DNA of 64,000 bases from Hathewaya limosa. Lineage in GTDB: Bacteria; Bacillota; Clostridia; Clostridiales; Clostridiaceae. Of this stretch, positions 9,450-17,496 are shown piece by piece. The stretch lies in the NCBI RefSeq assembly GCF_030815255.1, contig NZ_JAUSWN010000016.1:11897-75896 (forward strand), read 5' to 3'. The translations under genes and the position numbers were made by a program. The notes below the pieces were generated by a model that was not told the DNA's origin, did not search any database, and worked only from the letters and a program-made list of their open reading frames with translations. The first letter of the stretch is position 1; each line of letters starts with the position of its first letter.

Positions 9450-11330
9450 TTATTTCATTATCTTACAAATATTATTTGTAAATTCCACAGGATCACTTAT
9501 TTCTAGTCCTTCTATAAGTAATGCTTGATTATATAATAATTCTGTATATAACTTAAATTTATCTTTATCTTGTGTATACGCTTCTTGTAATGATTTAAAT
9601 ACATCATGATTTGTATTAATTTCTAAAACCTTATCTGCTTTTATGTTTTGATTATTAGGCATAGAATTTAATACTTTCTCCATTTCAATTGAAACTTCAC
9701 CCTCATTAGCTAAACATACAGCATGATTTTTTAATCTTTTTGATGGTCTAACTTCCTTAACCCTATTTGATAACATTTCTTTCATATCATCAAATAACTC
9801 TTTATTTTCTTTTTCCTCAACTTCATTAGATTTTTTCTCTTCTTCAGATTCTATACCTAAATCGCCACTTGATACTGATTTAAATTCTTTTTCTTTATAT
9901 TTATCAAGCATTTTTATAGCAAACTCATCTACATCTTCTGTAAAGTATAAAATTTCATATCCTTTATCTAAAACTAATTCTGTTTGTGGAAGTTTTTCTA
10001 TTCTTTCAATTGACTCACCTGTTGCATAATAAATATACTTCTGATCTTCTGGCATTCTTGAAACATACTCATCTAAAGTAACCATCTTTTTCTCTTTTGA
10101 TGATGAGAACATTATTAAATCTTGTAATACTTCTTTATTTGCACCAAAGTCACTGTATACTCCATACTTTAACTGTAATCCAAATGATTCATAGAACTTT
10201 TCATATTTTTCTCTTTCATCTTTTAATAAATGTTCTAATTCAGATTTTATTTTATTTTTTATATTTTTAGCAATAAGTTTTAATTGTCTATCATGTTGTA
10301 AAATTTCTCTAGATATATTAAGTGATAAATCCTCTGAATCTACTACTCCTTTTACAAATCCGAAATAATCTGGTAGAAGATCTCCACATTTATTCATAAT
10401 TAAAACACCATTTGAATATAACTCTAATCCTTTTTCATACTCTTTTGTATAAAAATCATATGGAGTTTTTTCTGGTATGAATAAAATTGCATTATAACTT
10501 ACCATACCATCAGCACTAATATGAATATGACTTAGAGGACTATCGAAACCATAGTGTTTTTCAGAATAAAAGTTATTATAGTCTTCATCTTTAAGTTCCT
10601 TTTTATTCTTTCTCCATATAGGAACCATACTATTTATAACTTGTTCTTCTGTGTAGTCTTCATATTCATCTTTACTACCCTCTTTAAGTTTTTTCTCAGT
10701 TACATCCATTTTTATTGGGTATCTAATAAAATCAGAGTATTTTTTTATTATTAATCTTAATCTATATTCATCTAAGTATTGATCAAAATTTTCTTCTTCT
10801 GTACTTTCTTTTACCTTAAGTATAATTTCTGTTCCTACAGAATCTTTTTTACATTCTTCTATTGAGTATCCATCTGCACCCTTAGAATTCCATTTATATG
10901 CTTTATCACTGCCAAAAGCTTTACTAATAACTGTAACTTCATCAGCAACTAAAAATGATGAATAAAATCCTACACCAAATTGACCGATTATATCATATCC
11001 ATCTTTTAATTCATTTTGTTTTTTAAAATCTAAGGATCCACTTTTTGCAATAACTCCAAGATTTTCATCTAATTCTTCTTTTGTCATTCCTATACCAGTA
11101 TCAGAAATTTTTAAAAGTCTATTTTCTTTATCAATATCTACTCTAATATAATAATTATCTTTCTCGAAGCTTAACGAATCATCTGATAATGCTTTATAAT
11201 AAATTTTGTCTATTGCATCACTAGCATTTGAAATAAGTTCTCTTAAAAAAATCTCTCTATTAGTATAAATGGAATTAATCATTAGATCTAAAATTCTTTT
11301 AGATTCTGCCTTAAATTGTTTTGTTTCCAA
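9450..11330 (-). CDS. htpG: molecular chaperone HtpG (Hsp90)
   Basis: Cytosolic ATP-dependent chaperone of full family length (626 aa). The N-terminal GHKL ATPase shows ELISNASDAIDK (near 31), DTGIGMT (near 77) and GQFGVGFYSSFLVAD (near 115). A middle client-binding domain and a C-terminal dimerisation domain follow, and the eukaryotic MEEVD tail is absent as expected in bacteria. It is a single gene with its own promoter. A perfect CIRCE just after the -10 box indicates control by the HrcA repressor, putting it in the class I heat-shock regulon. Confidence 0.97.
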   Translation of the reverse strand: METKQFKAESKRILDLMINSIYTNREIFLRELISNASDAIDKIYYKALSDDSLSFEKDNYYIRVDIDKENRLLKISDTGIGMTKEELDENLGVIAKSGSLDFKKQNELKDGYDIIGQFGVGFYSSFLVADEVTVISKAFGSDKAYKWNSKGADGYSIEECKKDSVGTEIILKVKESTEEENFDQYLDEYRLRLIIKKYSDFIRYPIKMDVTEKKLKEGSKDEYEDYTEEQVINSMVPIWRKNKKELKDEDYNNFYSEKHYGFDSPLSHIHISADGMVSYNAILFIPEKTPYDFYTKEYEKGLELYSNGVLIMNKCGDLLPDYFGFVKGVVDSEDLSLNISREILQHDRQLKLIAKNIKNKIKSELEHLLKDEREKYEKFYESFGLQLKYGVYSDFGANKEVLQDLIMFSSSKEKKMVTLDEYVSRMPEDQKYIYYATGESIERIEKLPQTELVLDKGYEILYFTEDVDEFAIKMLDKYKEKEFKSVSSGDLGIESEEEKKSNEVEEKENKELFDDMKEMLSNRVKEVRPSKRLKNHAVCLANEGEVSIEMEKVLNSMPNNQNIKADKVLEINTNHDVFKSLQEAYTQDKDKFKLYTELLYNQALLIEGLEISDPVEFTNNICKIMK

Positions 11331-11378
11331 TTAACTCTCCCCTTTCAATAAAGAACCTAATTATATATTTTATAATTA

Positions 11379-11444
11379 TTAGCACTCTTTAAAGTTGAGT
11401 GCTAATATATAATTTTATATACCATATTTTTTTTATTATGTCAA
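11379..11444 (-). promoter_or_regulatory. htpG promoter with CIRCE (HrcA operator)
   Basis: TTAGCACTC (11379-11387), a 9-bp spacer and GAGTGCTAA (11397-11405) form a perfect CIRCE inverted repeat. On the minus strand it lies directly downstream of a consensus promoter: TTGACA (11439-11444), 17-bp spacer, TATATA (11416-11421). HrcA bound here would block transcription. Confidence 0.93.
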
Positions 11445-11592
11445 TGAAATTTTAAAAACTTCTTTAATTTCTTAACCATATTATATTATGTTAGAGGATA
11501 TACAAGATATTCTTATTATATATTAAATAATACCTAAAATTCCTTATATATTATAAAATTGATTTAATTATATATCCTATACTAACTTTAAA

Positions 11593-11628
11593 AGGTCATT
11601 AATAAATTTAATCTATTAATGACCTAAA
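11593..11628 (-). terminator. terminator of the amidohydrolase gene
   Basis: Arms AGGTCATTAATA (11593-11604) and TATTAATGACCT (11614-11625), 15-50 bases past the amidohydrolase stop codon. Confidence 0.75.
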
Positions 11629-11642
11629 ATGTTTAAAATTGC

Positions 11643-13307
11643 TTAATGTTCATATAAAATTTTACCATCTACCATAGTCATAATAACTTTAGTATCTTTA
11701 ATTTCCTCTACTGGCCCTTGAACAAAATCACGATCTACTACTACTAAATCCGCTAAATTCCCTACTTCAATTGATCCTCTTATATCCTCTTCATGAGAGA
11801 AAAAGGCAGAATTCTTTGTCCACATAATTAAGGCCTGTACAGGCGTTATTCTCTCCTCTGCTCCCCATAAGTTACCTTCTGAATCAAGACGTGTTACTGC
11901 TGACCACATTCCCAAAAATGGATTAAAAGGAACTACAGGACAATCTGAACTTCCACCTGCTACAATACCATTATCAAAGTATGTTTTGCATGGTATATTC
12001 TGATGTGCCATTTCTTCATGTAATACCGGTGCCTCCCCTAACAAATGAAGCATAGTTGGTTGTAAGGCTACCCCTACATTTAATTCTTTCATAGTTTCCA
12101 ATTGTTCCTTAACTGGCCAAGGATGATGGATAAGATAATGCCTTTTATCTTGTATAGGACTTATTTTATGTCCTTCCTTAAATCCTTCTAATGCCACATC
12201 TGCTGCCGCATTACCAACAGTATGTATTCCAACTTGCCATCCTAACTTATGAGATTTAACTACCATTTCTTTAAGTTCATCTTCTACAACAGTAGTAAAT
12301 CCTCGAGTTGATGGATCTAACTTATAAGGTTTTCTCATAAATGCAGTTTTACTTGCTGGAATACCATCCAATGTTATTTTTACTGCATTTAACTTAAGCA
12401 TATCATTACCAAACCCTGTTGTAGTTGAAGCTTCATCTAACCTTCTTAGATGATCTTTAACTGATCCTACAGCTGTATCTAGATAATACATTAAACGTGC
12501 CCTATATTTTAATTTTTCATCTTTATACGCCTTGAAATATGCACGCATTTGTTCAACACTTAAGTTAGCATCAATTACACCAACAATACCTTGTGATATT
12601 AACTCTTGTCCTATTACATTAATTGCTTCTACTAATTCTTCACTTGTAAGTGGTGGTATTACTTTTTGTACTAATCCCATAGCTGCATTTTCATATAATA
12701 GTCCATTAGGTTCTCCATTTTCATATCTTCCAATTACTCCACCCTCTGGATCTGGAGTATCTTTTGTAATTCCAGCTAATTCTAAAGCTTTAGTATTTAC
12801 AACTGCTACATGATAACAAAGTCTCATAAGAAAAACTGGATTATTTGGTGATACTTTATCTAAATCCTCACGAGTTGGGAATCTATCATCTTTCCAAACA
12901 GTGTTATTCCAACATTGTCCATTAACCCATTCTCCATCTTTTGTTACATCTACCTTTTCTTTTAATAGTTTTAAAACCTCATCTAATGAATTAGTACCTC
13001 TTAATTCTACGTTCATCATATTTATTCCAGCAAAAAAAGCATGCATATGACTATCAATCATTCCTGGGATTACAACTTTTCCATTTAGATCAATGACTCT
13101 AGTATTTTCACCTTTATACTTATTAATATCATTTGTATTGGTAACTTCAATAATTTTTCCATCTTTAATTGCAACAACACCCTTATCTAAAATAGGGAAT
13201 TGAGTTTTTCCTTTCTTAATTTCATCAATAGTAATAGCTACTGTATATATTTTCCCATTAATTAAAATAATATCTGCATATGGATTCCATGTTTTAGAAA
13301 TATTCAT
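11643..13307 (-). CDS. YtcJ-like metal-dependent amidohydrolase
   Basis: Amidohydrolase-superfamily enzyme (554 aa) of the COG1574/YtcJ group. An N-terminal composite beta-sandwich (DIILINGKIYTV) and metal ligands in GMIDSHMHAFFAG near residue 82 are visible. Later ligands are GIHTVGNAAAD near 350 and the GSSDCPVVPFNP aspartate near 460, and the C-terminal beta-sandwich has GNLADLVVVDRD. Members hydrolyse C-N bonds in diverse small molecules, and the native substrate is usually unknown. It is cytoplasmic with no signal peptide. The ATG has a GGGGG site, and the gene is monocistronic. Confidence 0.85.
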   Translation of the reverse strand: MNISKTWNPYADIILINGKIYTVAITIDEIKKGKTQFPILDKGVVAIKDGKIIEVTNTNDINKYKGENTRVIDLNGKVVIPGMIDSHMHAFFAGINMMNVELRGTNSLDEVLKLLKEKVDVTKDGEWVNGQCWNNTVWKDDRFPTREDLDKVSPNNPVFLMRLCYHVAVVNTKALELAGITKDTPDPEGGVIGRYENGEPNGLLYENAAMGLVQKVIPPLTSEELVEAINVIGQELISQGIVGVIDANLSVEQMRAYFKAYKDEKLKYRARLMYYLDTAVGSVKDHLRRLDEASTTTGFGNDMLKLNAVKITLDGIPASKTAFMRKPYKLDPSTRGFTTVVEDELKEMVVKSHKLGWQVGIHTVGNAAADVALEGFKEGHKISPIQDKRHYLIHHPWPVKEQLETMKELNVGVALQPTMLHLLGEAPVLHEEMAHQNIPCKTYFDNGIVAGGSSDCPVVPFNPFLGMWSAVTRLDSEGNLWGAEERITPVQALIMWTKNSAFFSHEEDIRGSIEVGNLADLVVVDRDFVQGPVEEIKDTKVIMTMVDGKILYEH

Positions 13308-13484
13308 TTTTAAGTTTGTCCCCCTTAATATGTTAAACCTACTTTATAACTCTTTTATAACATTATCTATGAGAACTTTCAATATATTCATACAATGCTT
13401 TACAATTAATTCACTGTATTACACTATTTTTTCTAAAATATGTATTTAATTTCAAATTTCTTTAATTCTATGCATTATAGAAAT

Positions 13485-13516
13485 AAAAACTATGGCTAGG
13501 AACCATAGTTTTTATT
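13485..13516 (-). terminator. terminator of the 133-aa gene
   Basis: Arms AAAAACTATGG (13485-13495) and CCATAGTTTTT (13503-13513), just past the stop codon. Confidence 0.8.
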
Positions 13517-13527
13517 TTACTTAGAAT

Positions 13528-13929
13528 TTATTTCAACTTATTTACATATAATTTTCTATCAAGAATATCGATTAAGGTATATGCCATACAATCCATTCCA
13601 AAATTGAAATTATAATTTATTTTATCCTCTTCACTAATTTCTTCTATATTATTGACATAATTATATTTTTTGTCTAATTCCGCTATATTACTATGTGATT
13701 GTTTTATTACTTTTTTCAACCATTTTTTTAATACTTGCTTTTCATTCTTACCTATCCCCATATTGCTACCAGTACTTTTAAGTAAACTTTTAAAATCATT
13801 GATTACTTCTTTATATCCTTCATTATAAACAATTAACCATTTCTCATTATTTGCTTTTGCCTCTTCACTCTCTTCTGAATGTATAACTTCAATTCTTCTA
13901 CATTGTTCTAGTATGAAACTTTTTTTCAT
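13528..13929 (-). CDS. hypothetical protein, helical, about 133 aa
   Basis: I do not recognise this protein. The frame is open from 13998, but only the internal ATG at 13929 has purine-rich (GGGGGA) sequence in front, so a 133-aa product starting MKKSFILEQCRR is preferred. It is rich in Lys, Glu and Asn, is probably mostly helical, has no signal peptide or membrane segment, and contains one Cys near each end. It is flanked by the amidohydrolase and purF genes, with its own terminator, and no operon partner suggests a role. Confidence 0.6.
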   Translation of the reverse strand: MKKSFILEQCRRIEVIHSEESEEAKANNEKWLIVYNEGYKEVINDFKSLLKSTGSNMGIGKNEKQVLKKWLKKVIKQSHSNIAELDKKYNYVNNIEEISEEDKINYNFNFGMDCMAYTLIDILDRKLYVNKLK

Positions 13930-14084
13930 ATTATAGTCCCCCGTCACTTTAATCATTTCAATTACTTTAGTAATATTTATATCGTTTATCACGTCCATAT
14001 ACTTTACTACATATATGTCTAAAACAGTTAATATATTTACAATATTCTAGATTATTTTCATATATATTTATTATAATTTCTTAT

Positions 14085-15452
14085 TTATCTTGGATATTTT
14101 CCATTAAAACATCCTAAACAAAATCCATATTTTTTCTTATTAAAAATACTAATTAATCTATCTATACTTAAATATCTAAGACTATCCACACCTAAAAACT
14201 CTTTAATTTCTTCTACCGACTTATTAGCACCTATAAGTTCTCCTCTATTGTGTGTTGAAATACCAAAATAACAAGGATATTTTATAATTGGAGATGCTAC
14301 TCTAAAATGCACCTCTTTAGCACCAGCTTTTCTTATACTATCCACTAAATATTTACTTGTATTTCCTCTTACTATAGAATCATCAACTACAATTACTCTT
14401 TTTCCTTTAACAATACTCTTTAAAGGATTTAACTTAAGAGCAACTTTTTTCTGTCGCATACATTGAGAAGGAACTATAAATGTTCTGCCAACATATTTAT
14501 TTTTTACAAACCCTACCTTAAAGGGTATACCTGAAGCTTCTGCATATCCTTCTGCTGCTGGTATACCTGAATCTGGAACACCAAGTACAACATCTGCATC
14601 AATTTTTTCTTCTTCATAAAGTTTCTTACCAGCCATAACTCTTGATTCATAAACACTAAATCCATCTATTATACTATCTGGTCTTGCAAAATATATATAT
14701 TCAAAAATACAAGTATTACATTGAAAATTTTGTTTTAATTTTATAGATTTAAATCCATTTTCATTTATTACAATCATTTCCCCAGGTTCTACATCCCTTA
14801 TAAATTCAGCTCCTAAACTTTCAAATGCACAACTCTCAGATGACAAAATATAATCTTCCCCAAGCTTTCCCATACACAGAGGTCTTATGCCATGTGGATC
14901 TCTAACCCCTATTAATTTATTTTCTATAACAAATGCCAAAGAATAGGAACCTTTTACTAATTTTAAAGCTTCTAATATTGCCTCTTCTAAGTTCTTATTT
15001 TCTTGATTCATTTCAACTAATTTTAAAATCACTTCTGAATCTATACTTGTTTCAAATTTATATTTCTTATTTTGTAAACACTTTCTTAGTTCCCTTGCAT
15101 TTTTTAAATTTCCATTATGGCCCATGGCAATAATATTATTTTTAAATTTTCCTAGAATAGGTTGAGCATTTATTTTTTCACTTAAACCTGTTGTAGAATA
15201 TCTTACATGTCCTATTCCAACATTTCCATTTAAAGACTGTAAGGTTTTATCATTGAATACATTACACACTAATCCCATATCTTTATAGTACTTTAAGCTT
15301 TTTTCTTTACATACTGCAATTCCAGCACTTTCTTCTCCTCTATGTTGAAGAGCACATAACCCATAATAAATCATAGTTGCCACATTAAAATTTTTGTTTG
15401 AATATACTCCAAATATTCCACATTCTTCTTTCAATTTGTCTTCTTGAAGCAT
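14085..15452 (-). CDS. purF: amidophosphoribosyltransferase PurF
   Basis: Catalyses the first step of purine synthesis: PRPP plus glutamine gives 5-phosphoribosylamine. The class II glutaminase domain begins after a short propeptide, with the nucleophile in EECGIFGVY (Cys at about residue 11). The PRPP-binding signature VIVVDDSIVRGNT lies near residue 345, and the C-terminal FCLGCFNGKYP with clustered Cys fits the Fe-S type of Bacillus. Frame opens at 15470, but the GGAGGAG at 15458-15466 lies inside that and precedes the ATG at 15452. It follows thiC on the same strand with a terminator in between; other pur genes are not nearby. PurF's product leads to aminoimidazole ribotide, the ThiC substrate. 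Confidence 0.95.
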   Translation of the reverse strand: MLQEDKLKEECGIFGVYSNKNFNVATMIYYGLCALQHRGEESAGIAVCKEKSLKYYKDMGLVCNVFNDKTLQSLNGNVGIGHVRYSTTGLSEKINAQPILGKFKNNIIAMGHNGNLKNARELRKCLQNKKYKFETSIDSEVILKLVEMNQENKNLEEAILEALKLVKGSYSLAFVIENKLIGVRDPHGIRPLCMGKLGEDYILSSESCAFESLGAEFIRDVEPGEMIVINENGFKSIKLKQNFQCNTCIFEYIYFARPDSIIDGFSVYESRVMAGKKLYEEEKIDADVVLGVPDSGIPAAEGYAEASGIPFKVGFVKNKYVGRTFIVPSQCMRQKKVALKLNPLKSIVKGKRVIVVDDSIVRGNTSKYLVDSIRKAGAKEVHFRVASPIIKYPCYFGISTHNRGELIGANKSVEEIKEFLGVDSLRYLSIDRLISIFNKKKYGFCLGCFNGKYPR

Positions 15453-15474
15453 TTTTCTAATCTCCTCCATTAAA

Positions 15475-15518
15475 AGTAAAAAGTCATTGATATTTTAAGC
15501 ATCAACGACTTTTTACTT
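15475..15518 (-). terminator. terminator/attenuator between thiC and purF
   Basis: Strong hairpin with arms AAGTAAAAAGTC (15475-15486) and GACTTTTTACTT (15507-15518), extended inside by TTGAT/ATCAA. It fills the gap between the thiC stop and the purF ribosome site, so purF expression must come from read-through or from a promoter within thiC. Confidence 0.8.
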
Positions 15519-15529
15519 CTACAAGAATA

Positions 15530-16840
15530 TTATTTGTCCTTAAATATGTCTACAGCCTCTCCCTTTAAAACTTTATTCATACTTCTAACCGCACACATTT
15601 TTCCACACATTGTACAACTATCTGAACACTCTGGCATTGATTCTTTTCTATATCTCCTTGGTTTTTCATCTTCTATAGCAAGTTCAAACATTTTATCCCA
15701 ATCTAGGTCTGCTCTAGCTTTACCCATAGCATTATCCCATTCCCTTGCACCTTTAACACCTTTAACCAAATCACCAGCATGAGCTGCTATTTTAGTCGCT
15801 ACAATTCCTTCCTTCATATCATCAAGATTAGGTAATCTTAAATGCTCTGCTGGAGTAACATAACATAAGAAATCTACACCATATGCTGATGCTATGGCTC
15901 CCCCAATAGCTGATGTTATATGATCATATCCTGGTGCAACATCTGTTACTAATGGTCCTAGAACATAAAATGGAGCACCATGACAAAGTTTTTTCTCTAA
16001 TTCCACATTAGCTCTGATCTCATCTAATGACATATGTCCTGGCCCTTCTATTATAACTTGTACATTATGCTCCCAAGCTCTTTTAGTTAATTCTCCCAAA
16101 GTTATAAGTTCTTTTATTTGGATAGCATCTGTAGAATCTTTTAAACAACCAGGTCTACATCCATCTCCAATACTTAAAGTAACATCATATTTTTCACATA
16201 TATCAAGCAACCTATCAAAATACTCATAGAAAGGATTTTCCGCTTTATTAATTTCCATCCATGCAAATAAAAGTGATCCACCCCTAGATACTATGTTAGT
16301 AAGTCTTTTATTTCTTTTAAATGTTTCTGCAACTTCTCTATTTAATCCAACATGAATTGTTAAAAAATCCACCCCATCTTGTGCATGTTTTTCAACAACT
16401 CTAAAAAATTCATCTACTGTAATTTCATCTATTTCCTTATCATAAAAACCTATAGCATCATAAATTGGAACAGTTCCTATCATTGCAGATGAAGATTCTA
16501 CTAATCTTTTTCTGAACTCTTCTGTTTTCCCATAATTTGAAAGATCCATAATTGCTTCGGTTTTCATTTCAATTGCTTTTTTAACTTTTTCCATCTCTTT
16601 GTCTATTGATGGACAATCTTTTGAAATTCCTAAATTTACATTTATTTTTGTCTTTAATCCTTTTCCAACACCTTCTGGACTTAATGACTTGTGATTTTTA
16701 TTAGCAGGTATAGCAACTTGCCCTGTTGCTACTAATTCTCTTAACACCTCTACATCCATATTCTCTTTTTCGGCAACAACTTTCATTTCTTTTGTTACTA
16801 TTTTTTTCTTGGCTGCATCCATTTGAGTTGTATAATTCAT
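15530..16840 (-). CDS. thiC: phosphomethylpyrimidine synthase ThiC
   Basis: Radical SAM enzyme (436 aa, the short bacterial form) converting aminoimidazole ribotide to hydroxymethylpyrimidine phosphate for thiamine synthesis. Diagnostic stretches are SIGDGCRPGC near residue 224, EGPGHMSLDEI near 267, and the C-terminal [4Fe-4S] motif CTMCGKMCAVR near 408. It is a cytosolic enzyme. The start has a GGGAGG site. The TPP riboswitch and a leader terminator lie 320-490 bases upstream on the same strand, so it should be shut off by thiamine pyrophosphate. Confidence 0.96.
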   Translation of the reverse strand: MNYTTQMDAAKKKIVTKEMKVVAEKENMDVEVLRELVATGQVAIPANKNHKSLSPEGVGKGLKTKINVNLGISKDCPSIDKEMEKVKKAIEMKTEAIMDLSNYGKTEEFRKRLVESSSAMIGTVPIYDAIGFYDKEIDEITVDEFFRVVEKHAQDGVDFLTIHVGLNREVAETFKRNKRLTNIVSRGGSLLFAWMEINKAENPFYEYFDRLLDICEKYDVTLSIGDGCRPGCLKDSTDAIQIKELITLGELTKRAWEHNVQVIIEGPGHMSLDEIRANVELEKKLCHGAPFYVLGPLVTDVAPGYDHITSAIGGAIASAYGVDFLCYVTPAEHLRLPNLDDMKEGIVATKIAAHAGDLVKGVKGAREWDNAMGKARADLDWDKMFELAIEDEKPRRYRKESMPECSDSCTMCGKMCAVRSMNKVLKGEAVDIFKDK

Positions 16841-17157
16841 TATTAATCCTCCCTAAATATATATAGTTAAACTTAAACTGGGTGACCTATACTGAGACTA
16901 CAATTCTAACTTTTGGGTTTACTGCTAAAGATATTGGTCTTTCATTTTCTTAAATTACTTTGCCATTGCAAAATTATTATTTTTCTAAAAATAATTTTGT
17001 ATCTAGCTTTCTTAAATGCATCTTTAATTCTTTAACAATAAGTCTATCAATCTCTATGCTTTTTATTTTGCATACAAGTATTTTTTAATAAGCTAAAATT
17101 TCATAAAATCTTTAAAAGTTAATATAAAATCATTAATTATAAGATATATAAAACTGC
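16841..17157 (-). other. long thiC leader between terminator and start codon
   Basis: About 317 bases separate the riboswitch terminator from thiC. On the minus strand there is a short uninterrupted stretch encoding something like KSIEIDRLIVKELKMHL near 17000-17070 and another reading ISLAVNPKVRIVVSV near 16890-16935, broken by stops. These may be debris of a deleted gene, but I cannot identify it. Confidence 0.3.
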
Positions 17158-17192
17158 ATAAAAAAAGACTTGCTCAAGGCAAGTCTTTTATA
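17158..17192 (-). terminator. TPP riboswitch-controlled terminator
   Basis: Arms AAAGACTTGC (17164-17173) and GCAAGTCTTT (17179-17188), followed on the minus strand by a run of seven T. It is the expression-platform terminator of the TPP aptamer. Confidence 0.85.
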
Positions 17193-17240
17193 CATAAACT
17201 TATTAATTAGTAAACTTATTAATTAGTAAACTTATTTAAA
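17193..17240 (-). repeat. 16-bp direct repeats in the riboswitch expression platform
   Basis: The unit taaacttattaattag occurs twice in direct succession, followed by a partial third copy, between the aptamer and the terminator hairpin. Confidence 0.7.
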
Positions 17241-17247
17241 GTAAACA

Positions 17248-17332
17248 TATATGCTTCCCTACGTTGGTACTAACCAAATCAGGTTCATAGAGTTAGATTT
17301 CTCCTCTCAGCCATAACGGCACCTCTAGCATT
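17248..17332 (-). ncRNA. TPP riboswitch (THI element)
   Basis: The minus strand reads the conserved THI-box landmarks in order: GAGGTGCC, GGCTGAGAG, GAACCTGAT, GTTAGTACCAACGTAGGGAA. The aptamer senses thiamine pyrophosphate and, with the terminator at 17158-17192, controls thiC (and possibly purF). Confidence 0.95.
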
Positions 17333-17434
17333 TTTTTATTAAATTACCTATATTATACTACAATTTAATCATATGTAAAATAGGAAAGCTTTGCAATGAA
17401 TATTTATTTTTACCTTAATTAATATAAATATAAA

Positions 17435-17481
17435 AATATCCCATGGAATAAACCTTTTAAGGTTGTATCCCATAGGATATT
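17435..17481 (-). terminator. cytolysin gene terminator
   Basis: Long imperfect hairpin: AATATCCCATGG (from 17435) pairs with the segment ending CATAGGATATT (17481), with an inner AACCTTTTAAGGTT. T-rich sequence follows on the minus strand. Confidence 0.75.
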
Positions 17482-17496
17482 TATTAACTATATATT

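Noticed and set aside
16868..16920. GGGTGACC...CTGAGAC on the plus strand resembling a second TPP box
   Set aside because: It lacks the GAACCTGAT and CGTAGGGAA elements and lies inside the thiC leader on the wrong strand.
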